Origin: Phytoseiulus persimilis
Lineage: Eukaryota; Arthropoda; Arachnida; Mesostigmata; Phytoseiidae
Reading direction: 5' to 3'
DNA length: 64,000 nucleotides
Assembly: GCA_037576195.1 (NCBI GenBank)
Contig: CM075104.1
Coordinates: 19,608,211 to 19,672,210, forward strand
Shown: positions 1 to 11,854 of the stretch, one piece after another
Position numbering within the stretch: the stretch's first letter is position 1
Layout: each line of letters starts with the position of its first letter
Program-made: the position numbers and the translations under genes
Notes under the pieces: model-generated
The model's database searches: none
What the model saw: the letters and a program-made list of their open reading frames with translations, nothing else
Told to the model about the DNA's origin: nothing

Positions 1-498
1 GACAGCGCCTTCGACGTCGGCATAAAAAGTTCTCAAAGACTTAGATGAAGAACGAACGTCGCACGAGACGCCTCGACGGGAAATTCCGAATGCTCGACAA
101 CTCGTTCTTTGCAGTCAGACAGAATGGTTGGGTCCTGTCGCCTCGGAGAGTTCTTTCGTTCGTCGGTCGCTTGTCGGGGCGAGCTCGAGAGAGCATTTCC
201 AATGTCATCCCGCCGTCTTCGACAGCTGCGTCATTTTTGAACCGTTCGCTTCCCTCGTTGACAGATCTCCGGGAGAGTTTTAGTATGTGCTCCTGGCTAC
301 CAGGCAGTTCCGTCCTGTCATATCTGTAGAGAGCTGGATTCCATCGAAATCAAATTGAGTCTTGAGCGATGAAATTCTCGGCCAGGATCGTCTGCACTGA
401 CATTCTGTTGAGTTCGAGCCCATGGATTTCAATCTCCGTTCACGCCCCGAGCCAAGAGCCCCATGCGCAGCGCCACAGATAAGAGGAAGCTCGGGTGC
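1..498. other. no supported gene
   Basis: A plus-strand open frame of 94 codons lies at 45-329, but it has no recognisable domain and is within chance length. No splice pair, repeat or RNA gene was recognised here. Confidence 0.4.
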
Positions 499-958
499 CT
501 AGGGCTCTGTTCGTATTCGCATCGGGCAGCATGCCGGAAATGTGCGTGTAGAACTTAGCCGATCCACTTCAGAGAACGTGCGAGATATGATTGTTGCAGG
601 GTCTTCCGAAATGAGCCGAGGCGGCAAGAAGTCAGGGAACTGCTTCATCCGTTCCACACGCCAATCGATTTCGATTGCTACCATCTCCAAGAAAACATCT
701 CTGAATGTGAACACAAGCTGAAATATTGTTGTTAGGAGCTCTCCATTCGACGAGAGTGGCGTTTGTGTAGGCGTGAGTGAGGCTGCAGCAATAGAGAGAC
801 GCGCTCGATGCCGGTAAAATATTCAACAGCAGTGGGTTTTAGAAACGGGCTTCCTCTCCAACCTATTCTTCTCACCGATTCCGTTCTGAATCAGTTTGGT
901 GGTTGAACGAATGCGTTGTAAGCTGACTTCCGAGTCCCGCGGCTAGAGTTCGTCGCAT
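499..958 (-). CDS. small two-exon protein, unknown function, basic N-terminus
   Basis: Predicted gene of two exons, 958-876 and 700-499, giving 94 residues; I do not recognise it. The ATG at 958 is the first in frame after an upstream TGA. Exon 1 ends after two bases of a codon at a good donor (GTGAGAAG). Exon 2 follows a pyrimidine-rich acceptor (TTCACATTCAG) and its first base completes an Arg codon, so the phases agree; the intron is 175 bases. The protein opens MRRTLAAGLGSQL, basic and free of acidic residues, which would suit a mitochondrial presequence, although that is inference. The rest mixes acidic and hydrophobic residues (DVFLEMVAIEIDWRVERMKQ). It could also be the 3' end of a larger gene. 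It is the gene nearest the left edge and shares its strand with the model at 1.7-2.8 kb. Confidence 0.4.
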
Positions 959-1724
959 GAATACTGTGATAATTCAGGACCGAGAGTCATGAAAATATTC
1001 GAAGCGCGGAATATTCGCAACGAAATGTCTGGGCACGACGCAGGGCATTGCTGGTGAATTGGGCACCGGTATTCAGGTATTCATTGCACCACGTGAGAAG
1101 TCTCATCACAGGAGCTCATTTCGAGATCACGTTTCCTGCGCTCAAATCCCGTCCGTTTGTGAACCTTAGATCATAGATTTCGTTCGGAAATGCCGGAGAA
1201 CCGACACCTCGTCGGCCACGACAAAAATAACAGCAAGTCATTGTTCTGTTTCTCCGGCGAAGGCCGATGTGGGCGACAAAGCTTGAAAAGGATCGAAAGC
1301 GGAACGGTCCCTCTCTTTTTCCTTGCGAACACGGATCGTCGATCGAGCCAAAAATCATTCTAGGTTGATCCCTCCGCCATCGCGGCCAATAATGGTTGAT
1401 CGGATGGAGTCAAGGGACAATCAAACGTCCTGAGAGGATGGAGTCCTTCCGACTGCAGAGAAAAAGAAATCCTGCTGCGCATCTTGCCATGAACTCATTG
1501 AGGAAAAGATTCGTTCGTTCATGTGGAGGACTTCCCACAAGTGGGGCCTGTAATTGGAGGCCCGTACTATGCGCTCAAAAACTACCGCTTCGCACTCGGG
1601 GAACCGGTCGAGTTCGCCCGGAGCAGACATTTCCGGCGCAGTCCCGCGATTTCAACGTTTCAGATGCGGGAGAAATATTAACGCAGCCAGATCCCGAGCT
1701 TCGAACTTCTTTGTCGTCTGAGAG
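959..1724. other. intergenic or unresolved; isolated strong splice acceptor on minus strand
   Basis: The minus strand carries a very good acceptor near 1459 (TTCTTTTTCTCTGCAG) followed by about 30 open codons ending TAG near 1362. This could be a last exon of the neighbouring minus-strand gene. No donor of matching phase was found, so it is left out of the gene models. A 69-codon open frame at 1421-1630 crosses that acceptor and is therefore less likely to be coding. Confidence 0.25.
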
Positions 1725-2838
1725 CTAAGCTCGTAGCCCACGACTGCAATAATGTCTATCCATCGTCGTCTGCTCCGCTTGCGGAATCGAATTCAATCTA
1801 CACGAGGCGAGTAGAGATTCCGGAGTACTGTGTGACAGCGGAGCCTTCGAGTCCTTTGTTCCCGAAGTGGATCCGCTATGGCGATTCCGCAAAATCACTC
1901 GGCAACACACAACATCGCTAGTCTTTCCCAAAAGATGGAATCGAACAAGCATGAGCGCGAGGAAGGAGCTTCCTCCAAAAGTCTGAGGACTATAGCCAGA
2001 TCTCTCACGTTCTCAAGAAACTCATGGAACCGATTCGCATCAACTTCTGCTCCCTTGGTCGTATTCCCGAGAACTTCTTCTTCTATGGTTCCAGAACCGG
2101 GTGATCGCTCGATCTGGGCTTCACATCTTAAGATGAAAAGTTGAGTAAAGAATGGTCGAATGACGGAATGGAAATGTCTCCCCCGGCCCACCCACTTAAT
2201 CGTTTCGGCCAACTCGACTGGGATTCCCGAACACGGGCGGTTTCCGCGAGACAACTCTTCCACCTGCATGTAGTTAATGGTACGTGGAATACGGAGTGAT
2301 GAACTAACAAAACGAATGGAGTTCCATAGGACGCCTCAAGGACGTCAAGGAGTTGGAATTCCCAAGCTTCGAGGGTAGCTCCGGAGGATATCGGAGTCAG
2401 CCGAAACGAAACCGAGCAACTCGATCAGACTTGTCTGAGAAATCGGTCTCGAGCTCTGGTAACATGGATCGGTCGGCACGACGAGTCAAGGTTAACAACG
2501 AGGCCTCCCAGCTTACCGTATTTTCGGTAACCGCGAAGGTGAAACCGCCTATACTTACCGCATGTTCGGAAATAGTTTCAAATAGCTCCTTCTTACAAGG
2601 CATGGGAGCGATGTATCATGGAGGACGATTGGTAACATACATTCGTCTTACTCTACTTCGTACCCTTCTCCGCATTTCGACGGAGCCCTTGAAATCTTGT
2701 TCCTGGCACCTGAGGGGGAATCCATGACATGGTAGATGGCCCAGCTGACCGAGTACGCCAACCGAAACATTTGACGAATTCCATGTCGCGGGTCACGACG
2801 TTTGCACCCGAAAGGCAATTTTCTGTGAGAGCGGACAT
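1725..2838 (-). CDS. multi-exon candidate gene, unknown function
   Basis: Five exons on the minus strand can be chained in phase: 2838-2710 (ATG start, 43 codons, donor CAG/GTGCC), 2591-2559 (donor GTAAGTAT, phase 0), 2263-2196 (phase 2 donor GTGGGT), 2126-2009 (donor GTGAGA) and 1922-1725 (stop). Introns run from 69 to 294 bases, a size like those of the TMEM165 gene at 9.3 kb. If the last donor is not used, exon 4 reads on to a stop at 1895 (153 instead of 181 residues). I recognise no domain. One stretch (FHEFLENVRDLAIVLRLLEE) looks like an amphipathic helix. The second acceptor (CTTGTAAG) and the first donor are the weakest joins. The support is entirely phase agreement and splice signals. 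Confidence 0.35.
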
Positions 2839-5800
2839 GTTTCCAGTATATTCAATGAAAAAATATCAAGTGTTGCCCCACAATGGCTGAGAATATATTC
2901 GATCAGTATAGCGCAAAAGTAGAATGAGGTCTCAGACATTTCTCTTTATCATGTGTTCCGTTTCTATGAACGACTTTGACTATCACTTACTTGCTATTGC
3001 GATTTCTAACTTGCTGGAAGGCCTGTGAACAGCTTGAATGGAGATCCCTTCCTCCACACACAGGGCTGTCACCCGCACATGTTCGGTACGATCGAGAGAC
3101 GAGAATTTCGAAAGGAAGCCGATGTGTGACTGTGATGAGAGCTGGAAGGCCCCTTGAAACCGCCCCCTTCGACCCCGTTGGAGTTCGATGGAACAGGTTC
3201 TGTGTTCTCTCTCAACATCGTTGTGAAAAGCAGTTGAAGATATGAATTTCGAGTTAGAATCGAGCATAACGTTGCTGCATTATGGGGATCGGGAGCCGGA
3301 AGACAGTTTGAGGCCCTCCAACGTCGACCGATGACGTGCTCATTTTTGTTGCTCGATGCCGTTTTTGAGTCCCATTCAACTTTGACACCTCGCTGGAGTT
3401 GACACTCACACTCTAATTTCCCATATCCTCCCTCGCGGAGAGCTAGCTTCAATTCTCAGCGACATTTGAATCGCTTTTACGACAAGTCGCCTGGAGCTTT
3501 GAGGGCTCATTTTTTTCTCTGGAAGAGCTGCGCTTCTCTGCCGTGGGAACGGCTCAATCTGGTTCCACCCACTCAATCGCTTCAGCTGCCCCAGAGTCTC
3601 CGCGCATAAGGGACAACTTTCAGCAATTTTCAGCAATTTCAAAGTTTCAGCAATGTTTTCGGTCAAAACAAGTAGTCCCTCATACGCTGGATATTAGAGT
3701 AATCAAGCTACAATCAGCTTCAAAAAATCTTCGGTAGCCTCTCTTCGCACAGGAATTTCTTCACGGCCATGGGTGGGGGGTGAATACCCTGCAGCTCGAG
3801 GATTCGAGCCCGAAAAGAATGAGCCACAGTTCATTGGATCCGAAACGTATAAGCCCGAAAAACCTCCTCTCCCAACAGCGGAGCTGTCGGGAATGGCTTA
3901 ACGGGAGCGAGTTTTAGCTCTGTTCTACTCAGCCTGGCTTCTCCCGCCGCCTCGCTTACGTCTTCGCCATCACATTTCTACAGCCTCATTGTTTGAACTC
4001 AACAAAGCTGTAGCTGCTACAAGATGCAATCAAGGAGGATCCTTCCACTCTGCCTCTAGTACAATTCACAGAATACGCTGTGCATCGTAACGTTCTCTCC
4101 CGAAGTCACAGAAGTTCTGCTGCCCGTTGAGGGCTACAATGAACTCGGATCGATACCAGAACCACCTTCGTAGTATATTGGGAGGGCGGATAGCAAGAAT
4201 TACAAACTCACAAACTGTCGAGCTGACAGACGATGCGAATTATATATTGTGAGTATGAGGTAAGCATCGGTAGTCAAACTCCGCCCGTAGGTTCTCCGTT
4301 GGGCGTTTTCCCGGCTCTGACGACACGTTAATTCTCAGGATATCCAGTGCTCCGTTTGGAACCTGGTGTTGCTGAGTCATTCAGCGTTGCGAGATACGAT
4401 CCCAGCCGATCAAAACTGGACGATTTGAGGATTATGATCCGCCTTTCGAGACTCACAACGGTCCAGATCGACGGAACGGAACAAAACTTCCATCCCGCCG
4501 AGCCATTCTCGACAGCTCCGCGATGAGAAGTGAAGGTTTTCGGACACATTCACTTCGGGCTCATCCGTTTCGAGTTCATCTTTTTTGAGCTCATATTTCG
4601 GGCCGTTGGACCACAGCCAAATAAGCAGAAAACTATGTGGGGAGAGAGAAAATTTGGACAGGAGGATCCGTCGGAGAGGCTTTCGACAAACATTGGCGAG
4701 CAACGAAAAGGACGGTGTGTAACAGTGAAGGAGGAGACCCTTCATGCAAAAGATCTCGAACTTTTCGTTTCATTATGGCTTCGACGCTGATAGTCCGTAG
4801 CGTGTACATGTGGATCTTTTTGTGTACGCCGAGATCCTCTATCTTTGGCATGGAAGCCCCGGGCTTCCCCAATCAGGATAAACGCCAACTTAGCCGGCAA
4901 TGTTTCCATTGCGAACCAAAAACAGGCTCTCCAACTTCAGTTCTAATCGGAGCTGTTCGAGTCGTTTGGATGGGAGCACTCGAGGCAATACCTCCCTCTT
5001 CATAATTTTTTGCGCGGAGGGAGCGCTTGCGAGGGATCCATCGCGCGTTGTGTGTTTCCTGGTTGTCCGCTAACAGAGCAGCAGAACTTCAGAGCTCAGC
5101 GTAATTAGAGAGCGAGGATACGCTCCGTGGTGACCTTGCTGACCGCGAAAGTTGCTGTAGTATAAGAGTTGGTTCGAGAGCTATTTTGGGGGGGAAGAAC
5201 AAACAGCTTGAGTGACACAAAAAGTTTTTTCCCCAGGTCCTGTCTGATGCAAGTCGATTCTTTGAAGGTCTGGTCCAAAGCTCTACAGAAATGAGTTGTC
5301 GTAGTCGAGAGCAAGGCACCTTGAGACTCTCGAAGAGGTCAGTCTCAAGTCCAGATGGGTATAATTTGGAGCTCCAGGTACCTAGATGGTTGGCGGGGAG
5401 TGGGTTCTGGTGCTCTGAGTTGTAATCTCGGGAATCTGCCAGAAAAGCTCTTCTCCTGCGGGGATACATGAGCTGAAGAGAAGTACCACGCGCTTTGTTC
5501 ACACACAGACGTCGGAGCATCAGCCGTCAGCAAAGTCTTTAAGAAAGCAATCGGGAATGGTCAACACGTTGAATGTTGGTGAGAAGGAAAACGAGGTTCT
5601 TCTAGAAAAATATCCCTTCACGATATTTATACACAGAAACTTCCTCCGCGCAGCTTGTTAAAATCACGCGGTACACTCACTAACAATCGGCGCCTCGAGA
5701 AGATCTTGGTCAACTGCAATTCTTTATGGGACCCAGAAGGTGAGCTCCCTGGCTTCCTAGATGAGAAGCGTTCTGACACACTCGGAGTACCGCTCAGATC

Positions 5801-7619
5801 TCCACTTAACGGTACTGGAATATCAGCTGCTGCCACCCGAGCCCGAAGCCGCGCGTTGCGCAGTGCTCCTCAAAAGGACTCCCCATCACAATCGGGACTC
5901 CGCGGAGCTTGAACTGCTCGTCTCGAAACTCGGATCTGGAGCCACGGACAGCTTTCTCTGGAAGTTTTGTATAGGCGAAACAGGCCCGTAAATTCAACTC
6001 GGTTAGAACACCATGTTCCCGAATCTACCGAAAGCAATACTCCAGTTCGAACGCCAGTCAATCGCGATTGAAGCTCAAATCTTAATCCTACGCTCGATTG
6101 AGACCAACTTGGAGAGACGTTTCCCCGTCTATCCGGGTAGATCATCAATGAAAATCCCGATTTTTATGAGCTGCAGTAGATGTTGGAACTGAGGATGCTG
6201 GGATTTTCGAGTATTCTTCAATTCCTGAAGCAGAAACGGTGATTGCACAGTAAGGCCTCCTCGTTGTTGTGCTCCCTCTTTAGGTGAAGGGCAATCGTTT
6301 TTGTAATTTACCTCTGGAACTGAGAAGCTGGGTGCGAGTTCACCATGAAGCTTGAGGATGTTCATCGATGACCTGCTCCAACCTTCGATAATGACAATCG
6401 AATGAGAACTCCCTTTCCAGTTGAGTTGATAACGTTGAGTTCAAATACCCATTATTACATGCACATTCCGCGCATTTTCGTGTCGTTCAGCACACTTGGC
6501 TCCTCCAATCATTGGGCTAATCTCTGGATGACATCTCGGTTCCGGAATCAAAGAAAAACTCTGAGTATATGCTGTCCGACAGGTGAATTCTCCTCGTCCC
6601 GCGATGAATCAGACAGAATCGTGCCAAAGCATCCCTGATTGAGAGGGTTGGATTCGCTGCGGGACGCGTTCCATGGAATCTCTCGAGCTGACAATATCCA
6701 GTGATAATCGACAACTTTCAATGGCCGACAGTCCATTTGGTAGACTGAAGCGAAGGAATCCAGTCAGGAAGAATTCTGGGGCGTCTTTCATGGCTTCGAA
6801 TTATGAGCACTGGATACAGCCGTCAGAAGTCCGTTCTGTCCGCAGCGATTCCGACGTGCAGCCTTGCACATTTGTCAGGACCATGCCCGATTGTGCTACG
6901 GCTCGTGGAAGATTGGTTTTCCTACTCCTGGAACTGTGTCGATTCGGAGATTGCCGCGAGATAGGCCTCCTTGCGAATAATTGCTTCGGATCTTCGGCGT
7001 AGATGTACTCTCCTGCTATGCCGAATGATCCTTTGCGGGAATGCTTCGGAATACTTCCCTCATTCCCAAAACTCCACAATCCAATAAGACACCAGAACTG
7101 AGATTCATGGGATAGGATTTATAGGGTCTAAAAAACCAGGGAGCTCCCTTAGAAATGTTCCTCAGTGAAAGTACTTCCATCCTGATGCTCCATGCTCTTT
7201 CTTTGAATGGCAGTGTGGGTGCGAGAATCCGAAACGACATCGGTTTGTTGAAATTAGGGGTTTCGTGCGTCGCCCACGGACGTTACCAAAACCCAATCAT
7301 GGGGGAACAATGCTTAACAAAAATGTGTGCTGAAACATACTGAATCACCTCCGCCCACTTTGTCGTGGCGATCGTGCTAGAGCAAGCCGTAACGACGTAG
7401 CCCTGGATCTGTTTCGGAGGGAATCCGTGTGCTTTTGTCTCCAGTATGGAGATGCTCTCTCTGGAATCCGCATCTTGCTTTCCGTTGTTCAGAGAACGTC
7501 TTGATCTGCCTCTGCCACACGAAGTAGTATAGCGTGTTGGGCCATGTGAATCAAGGCCGTTGAATATTTTGCTTGAAACCAAGAGGATTTCAGAGAGGGC
7601 CTGTCGGATAACATAGAGG
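2839..7619. other. no supported gene; scattered chance-length open frames
   Basis: Both strands carry several overlapping open frames of 60-143 codons, for example 3069-3452, 3406-3666, 4410-4745 and 5089-5520 on the minus strand. None shows a known motif. The 4410-4745 frame contains a charged segment (DELETDEPEVNVSEN) and a usable donor (GTGAGTCTC), so it is the best exon guess here. Nothing else was resolved. Confidence 0.3.
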
Positions 7620-8610
7620 GAATCGGCCTCACCAAAGAAAATCGATTTTTAGTAACTCAACATGCTCATGTCTCAAGAACCAGTCGAGCTACGGCGCCGA
7701 TAAAAAAAAAAACGTTGTGAAGCTCTTTTCAAGGGCTATCGAAAGTCGTAGGCAGCGGGTCCCGGAAACCACTTTTCTAGTCGAGGATAATGAAAAAGTT
7801 GGTTGGTTTACCCGGAAGGAGAAGGCTGACCACTTTCTAAGGTATCGCTAAAAATACTCCTATCCATCGTCTACTTGCAAAGCGAGTTTCATCCCGATGC
7901 TAGTTCGCGGGGCCGAGATATCAACAGTTGAACATCGGCAGTGAAGCGGGTTTCCCCCAGATCGTTCCCGGAATCACCCCTCCCAGACTCAGAAAAGTAT
8001 GCTCAGATTGGTCCCTGACCATACTGACTCACTGACCATATTGAAGAGGGTCGATCGGAGTGATTTCGGGAGCAATCTGAGTTCACTTTTCCTAGTCTGG
8101 AAGGGTGATTCCGTAACCCAACTGGGCATACTTTCTCAAGTCTGGACGAATCTGAGCATACTTTAACGAGTCTGGCAGGGTGATTCCGGGAACGATCTGA
8201 TCATAATTTCCAGATAGATGACTCGATACGATGACTTCTATCCAGTTTTATGCTGGGTTTCAAGCGAGTTCTGGGGAAAAACCGCTTCATCGCCGATGTT
8301 CAACTGTTGATATCATGGCCCCGCAAACTCGCATCGGGATGAAACTTGCCCTGCAAGTAGACGATGTATAGGAGTATTTTTAGCGATACCTGAGGAAGTG
8401 GTCAGCCTCCTCCTTCGTGGTGAACCAACCAGCCTTTTCATTTTCCTCGACTAGGAGAGTGGTTTCCGGGAGCCGCTGCCTACGGCGTTCGATAGCCCTT
8501 GGAAAGAGCTTCACAACGTTTTTTTTTTATCGGCGCTGTGGCTCCACTGGTTCCCGAGATATGAGCATTTTGAGTTACCAAAAATCGATTTTTTTCGGTG
8601 GAGCGCTCAT
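7620..8610. mobile_element. foldback element II (palindromic, 45-base units at core)
   Basis: The left arm (about 7624-7964) is the reverse complement of the right arm (about 8270-8607) at roughly 90 percent identity by eye. Shared landmarks are AATCGATTTTT at the outer ends, a run of ten or more A/T next to GGCGC, TATCGCTAAAAATACTCCTA, and ATATCAACAGTTGAACATCGG at the inner ends. The roughly 300-base centre holds degenerate copies of the dispersed 45-base repeat, first in one orientation and then in the other. No transposase is encoded, so it would be non-autonomous. No clear target-site duplication was seen and the outer ends are accurate only to about 15 bases. The outer arm resembles that of the larger foldback element at 33.9-36.2 kb (a shared 'ctcaaaatgctcat' stretch). 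Confidence 0.75.
7966..8225. repeat. degenerate 45-base repeat units, orientation switches
   Basis: One forward unit (CCCGGAATCACCCCTCCCAGACTCAGAAAAGTATGCTC in overlapping pieces) is followed from about 8022 by units in reverse orientation, with motifs such as GTGATTCCGGGA and CTGAGCATACTTT. The switch lies near the centre of the surrounding palindrome, so the array follows the palindrome's symmetry. Confidence 0.7.
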
Positions 8611-8625
8611 CCCCGACGGAATCAT

Positions 8626-9263
8626 CTCGGCAAATGTGGAGCCGTGTCAAAGAGATTTAGAAGCTATTTGTAGACTCAGCCATTCAGACTGGATTGATAG
8701 CTATCGCCTCAAACTTGACTGACATTCCGCAGACGATGACAGCTCTGGAAGCTAATTAATTGTCGATGATATACCGAGAGAGCTACGAGCCCCCGCGCGA
8801 AATCCCGGAATGAATTCTCAACGGAAGTTTCCAGAACTGATCAACGATGATGCGGGTTAACTCGAGCTCTGTCAGGTGCGAGACTACACCTAAGGCTCCG
8901 TTGAAGGTGCCGCGGTATCGATCGATCCCGAGCACATTATGCTCATGAAACTCGCTCCTGTCGCCTCGTCTCCTGTGAAGTTGAGCGGGCGCTATCTCAT
9001 CACGAATAGTTTTGGCGTGATAATCGGCAGAATTCACCTCCCAAGAACTTGAGGTTATGGGTTGTAGTTGCCCACGACCAGTGAGTTGATCAAACTCGAT
9101 GGAAGAGTCCTAACATACAGCCAAGAACCTCTTTGAGATTGTGCTGCACATTCCGGCTTTTCCCGCATGGGCGCAGTGTGTTTTTGATTGTAATTCAAGA
9201 AACTCCGGTTGCAGATCAGTCATGAACTTCAACATATCGATTTTCAATGGGTCATGGAGAAAT
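8626..9263. other. no gene seen; 3' flank of the TMEM165-like gene
   Basis: Only short open frames occur (84 codons at 8783-9037 and 64 at 9110-9304, minus strand). This stretch should include the 3' untranslated region of the minus-strand gene ending at 9264. I found no certain poly-A signal. Confidence 0.4.
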
Positions 9264-10294
9264 CTAATCATAGCCTTGTACGCAGGTAGTGATCGCGAAA
9301 ACAAAGAATATCAATGATGCAGCCAAGGTGAGATATTTGACCGATATCACAGATGCGATGGCTCTCCCAGCGGCTACGGCACAGAGCGACGTCAAGGCGT
9401 GTCCCAGGACTGTACCTGAGTAAACAGCGAAGGCAGATTTGGTCGCTGCCAAAACGACCGTTGAGATTTGAGATCGATCGCCTGCGTTCGAATCGGGAAT
9501 AACATTTCAGCAGCAGTTCTGGGAGCTCAGTGAGGAATGACCGGGCCGAGGACTCAAATCTACGCGCAACTCACCACACTCTGCAAGCAGTGTCAAGCTG
9601 AAAGAAGCGATGCATGCTCCGCTGAACCTTTTCTCCCTGGTTTTCGCTTCGACCTCGCGTTCAAGGTACACAACGTCGGTCGTCTCGAAGCGGAACTGGG
9701 CGACGGCTTCATACAGCATTTTCGAACCGAAACCAATGAATAACGCTGGAATCGAGATGCCAGTGAATTCCCGAGGGGGGAAAACCTCTGTGCGAGAGCA
9801 GCAAATCGTCGAAATCCGGGGAAACTGCGCTTACCAATCGAAAGGTGATACGTGATCCAACGAGGCACGAGGTGCGTTACGTAACTCAGTGCCACCGATG
9901 CGGCTGCCATGATGATTTGGGCAGCAACCTGCCCCAGGAAAACCAAAGTTCTTGAGTACGTTACCGAAAGAACAATAGCCGTGAAGAAACTCCTGTCACC
10001 GACTTCTGACAACACGGACACCGTAAGGGACGATGCGAATCCATCGAGGAACAACGCTCCTCGATCATGGCTATGGTTGGCACGAGCCAACGGGCTGAGC
10101 ACATCTGTCGTAATTTCAGGCGGTCTCTCACTTGTTCGCGAGGAGGACGAGTTCGCCCACCCTGCATCGCCACCGACGTTGGCCGCTATGAACGCTCGAG
10201 TCGCATTTTCAACGCTCGGATCTCTGAGTGCACTCTGAATCAGAGCTGCTGACGCACATGGAGACAGACCGAGAAGAACCAGAAGCCATTTCAT
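9264..10294 (-). CDS. TMEM165: TMEM165/GDT1-family (UPF0016) membrane cation transporter
   Basis: Three exons, 10294-9835, 9745-9575 and 9481-9264, join exactly (both introns phase 1, donors GTAAGC and GTGAGT, acceptors CCAG and GCAG) to give 282 residues; the animal family is usually near 320. Both family signature motifs E-x-G-D-[KR]-[ST] are present: EVGDRS at residues 97-102 in the first half and ECGDRS at 209-214 in the second, the latter formed only after splicing, which confirms the model. A hydrophobic N-terminus (MKWLLVLLGL) suggests a signal peptide, followed by a luminal-type segment with possible N-glycosylation sites (N29, N48, N73), then six or so membrane spans in two halves around a charged loop near residues 170-195. 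Known family members move Mn2+/Ca2+ against H+ in the Golgi and support glycosylation; that role is inferred here. ATG at 10294 is the first in frame. Cys210 replaces the usual Trp of the second motif. Confidence 0.93.
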
Positions 10295-10715
10295 GGCCTC
10301 GGGAGTTCTCGTTACGCGACAACTGGGGCGGATCGGGTTCCGATGCAGACGATGGCGCCGAGTATATCGAGACCTGATCGATGCGCCGTCCTTGCACTGC
10401 TGTCGTTGCCCCCTCACGGTGAACAGTGACCATGAGTGGCCCGCGGGACGCACTCACCCGCTTGAACGGGAGTGCTTGGTGGGCACCATCAAGTTTCCCA
10501 CCCTCAGCCGGAAGATAGCTTCCATTGGTCAAGTTCTTTCCGAGGGATCGCCTGATAGGAGAAGCGGGCCAACACGATTCTGTCACAGGTCCAGCGTTGG
10601 CACGGCTCCAGCATGGGAAGTTGCACAGATCGCTGCCACCACACGAAACACAGAAAAGTGCGCCAACAATATAAGGACCTTGACAGTCTCAGCGCAGTCC
10701 CACGGCTAGACAAGA
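10295..10715. other. 5' flank of the TMEM165-like gene
   Basis: This holds the upstream region of the minus-strand gene. The reading frame stays open upstream of the chosen ATG to about 10453 without another ATG, so an extension by a further exon cannot be excluded. No TATA box was recognised. Confidence 0.3.
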
Positions 10716-11760
10716 CAGTGGTCCTGCTGAGGCAGGGACAGGTCAGCCATCCTTATTCCTCAAACTCTTTTAGCACCACACAGGAGCTTGGAAATGAACC
10801 ACATAGCGGTCGCCGATATGATAAGGGCAGTCGCAAATATATTCACCTGCAAGCCGGGGAATCATCTGTCGACTCTCCTCTCATGAAGAGACTTCTTCCG
10901 GATACTTTTCGCTATCAAATGAACTCAGTCGGAGTGGAATCCATATGGGTGGAAGTCAGGCGTATGTATTTCCATATGTATCTACGCAACGTCCTACAAC
11001 GCGGAAGGTCTGGTAAGAATAAACCCTACGGCGTCGTTCACTGCACGGCCCCCGCACGGACCTAGGGCACACCTCAATCAGTCTATATGAATGGAAATCC
11101 AAAATGTGAGAATCCATGCCGATGCTTACCCGCGTGACTCTGCGGATCTAAGAGCACTCCCAGTTTTGCAGACCGCTCTTACCAAACGGATTCCTGCTCA
11201 TCGAGCGAAATTCACCCAGGATCGGTGTGAGGCATATGCCCCGATTTCATCACGTCTCAAGAGTTGCCTTCCTAATTCTCTGTCCTGAACCAAATCAACC
11301 ACGGTATTCGGTCCATTCAGATTGCTGTCAGCCAGTATACTACCTGCCTGCGGAGACCTGCTCAGCTGCACCGCGATGCTCCCCATTGCAAGGGAGCAAG
11401 ACGGACTTCAATTCCCGAAAGCGCGAACCAGCCGAAGGACGACGATGGGTTTTTATGTGTCAGACCGAACCAGAGGGCTTCTCTCGGGGAAGCGCGAAGT
11501 TTCACGATATCGGAGTCGAACATCTCGGTTTCTGGGGGAAAACTTTCAATTAGCCGAGGAATCTCAGGCTTCATAACTTCGGAACTCCGAAATGCGAGAT
11601 TTGGCGAAGCGCTATGCATGAGATCCCAAGGTGGCGGGATCGCGGTGAGATCGTACGGAGGAGAGTGACGCTCTTCACAGGGTACCCAAAGAATACATTT
11701 TTTTGGCTCTTCTCTGAGCACAGTTTGGGTGCGTGGGACCAAAACGGTTGAGGACCACTG
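10716..11760. mobile_element. possible hAT-type non-autonomous element
   Basis: On the minus strand the sequence from 11760 reads CAGTGGTCCTCAACCGTTTT, then GGTCCCACGCACCC, which closely resembles the terminal sequence common to many animal hAT elements (CAGTGGTTCTCAACC type). The plus strand at 10716 begins CAGTGGTCCT, so the ten outermost bases match as an inverted repeat. Flanking octamers TAGACAAG (10707-10714) and TAAACAAG (11762-11769) agree at seven of eight positions, but each is displaced by one base from the ends, so the duplication is only suggestive. No hAT transposase is seen. The 126-codon minus-strand frame at 11362-11742 lies inside and is probably not a gene. The right end is more convincing than the left. 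Confidence 0.4.
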
Positions 11761-11854
11761 GTAAACAAGGTTTCGCGGATATTTTATTGTGAATCTTGAA
11801 GTCCCAACTGATCAAGTGGATCTGCTTCAGTATTCAATTTGGACCGAAACTCTC

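Noticed and set aside
1421-1630. 69-codon minus-strand frame that looks like a first exon
   Set aside because: Its 3' part contains a textbook acceptor (TTCTTTTTCTCTGCAG), so that stretch is more likely intron sequence.
11362-11742. 126-codon minus-strand frame with protein-like composition
   Set aside because: It starts without ATG at the hAT-like terminus and lies wholly inside the putative element. No domain was recognised.
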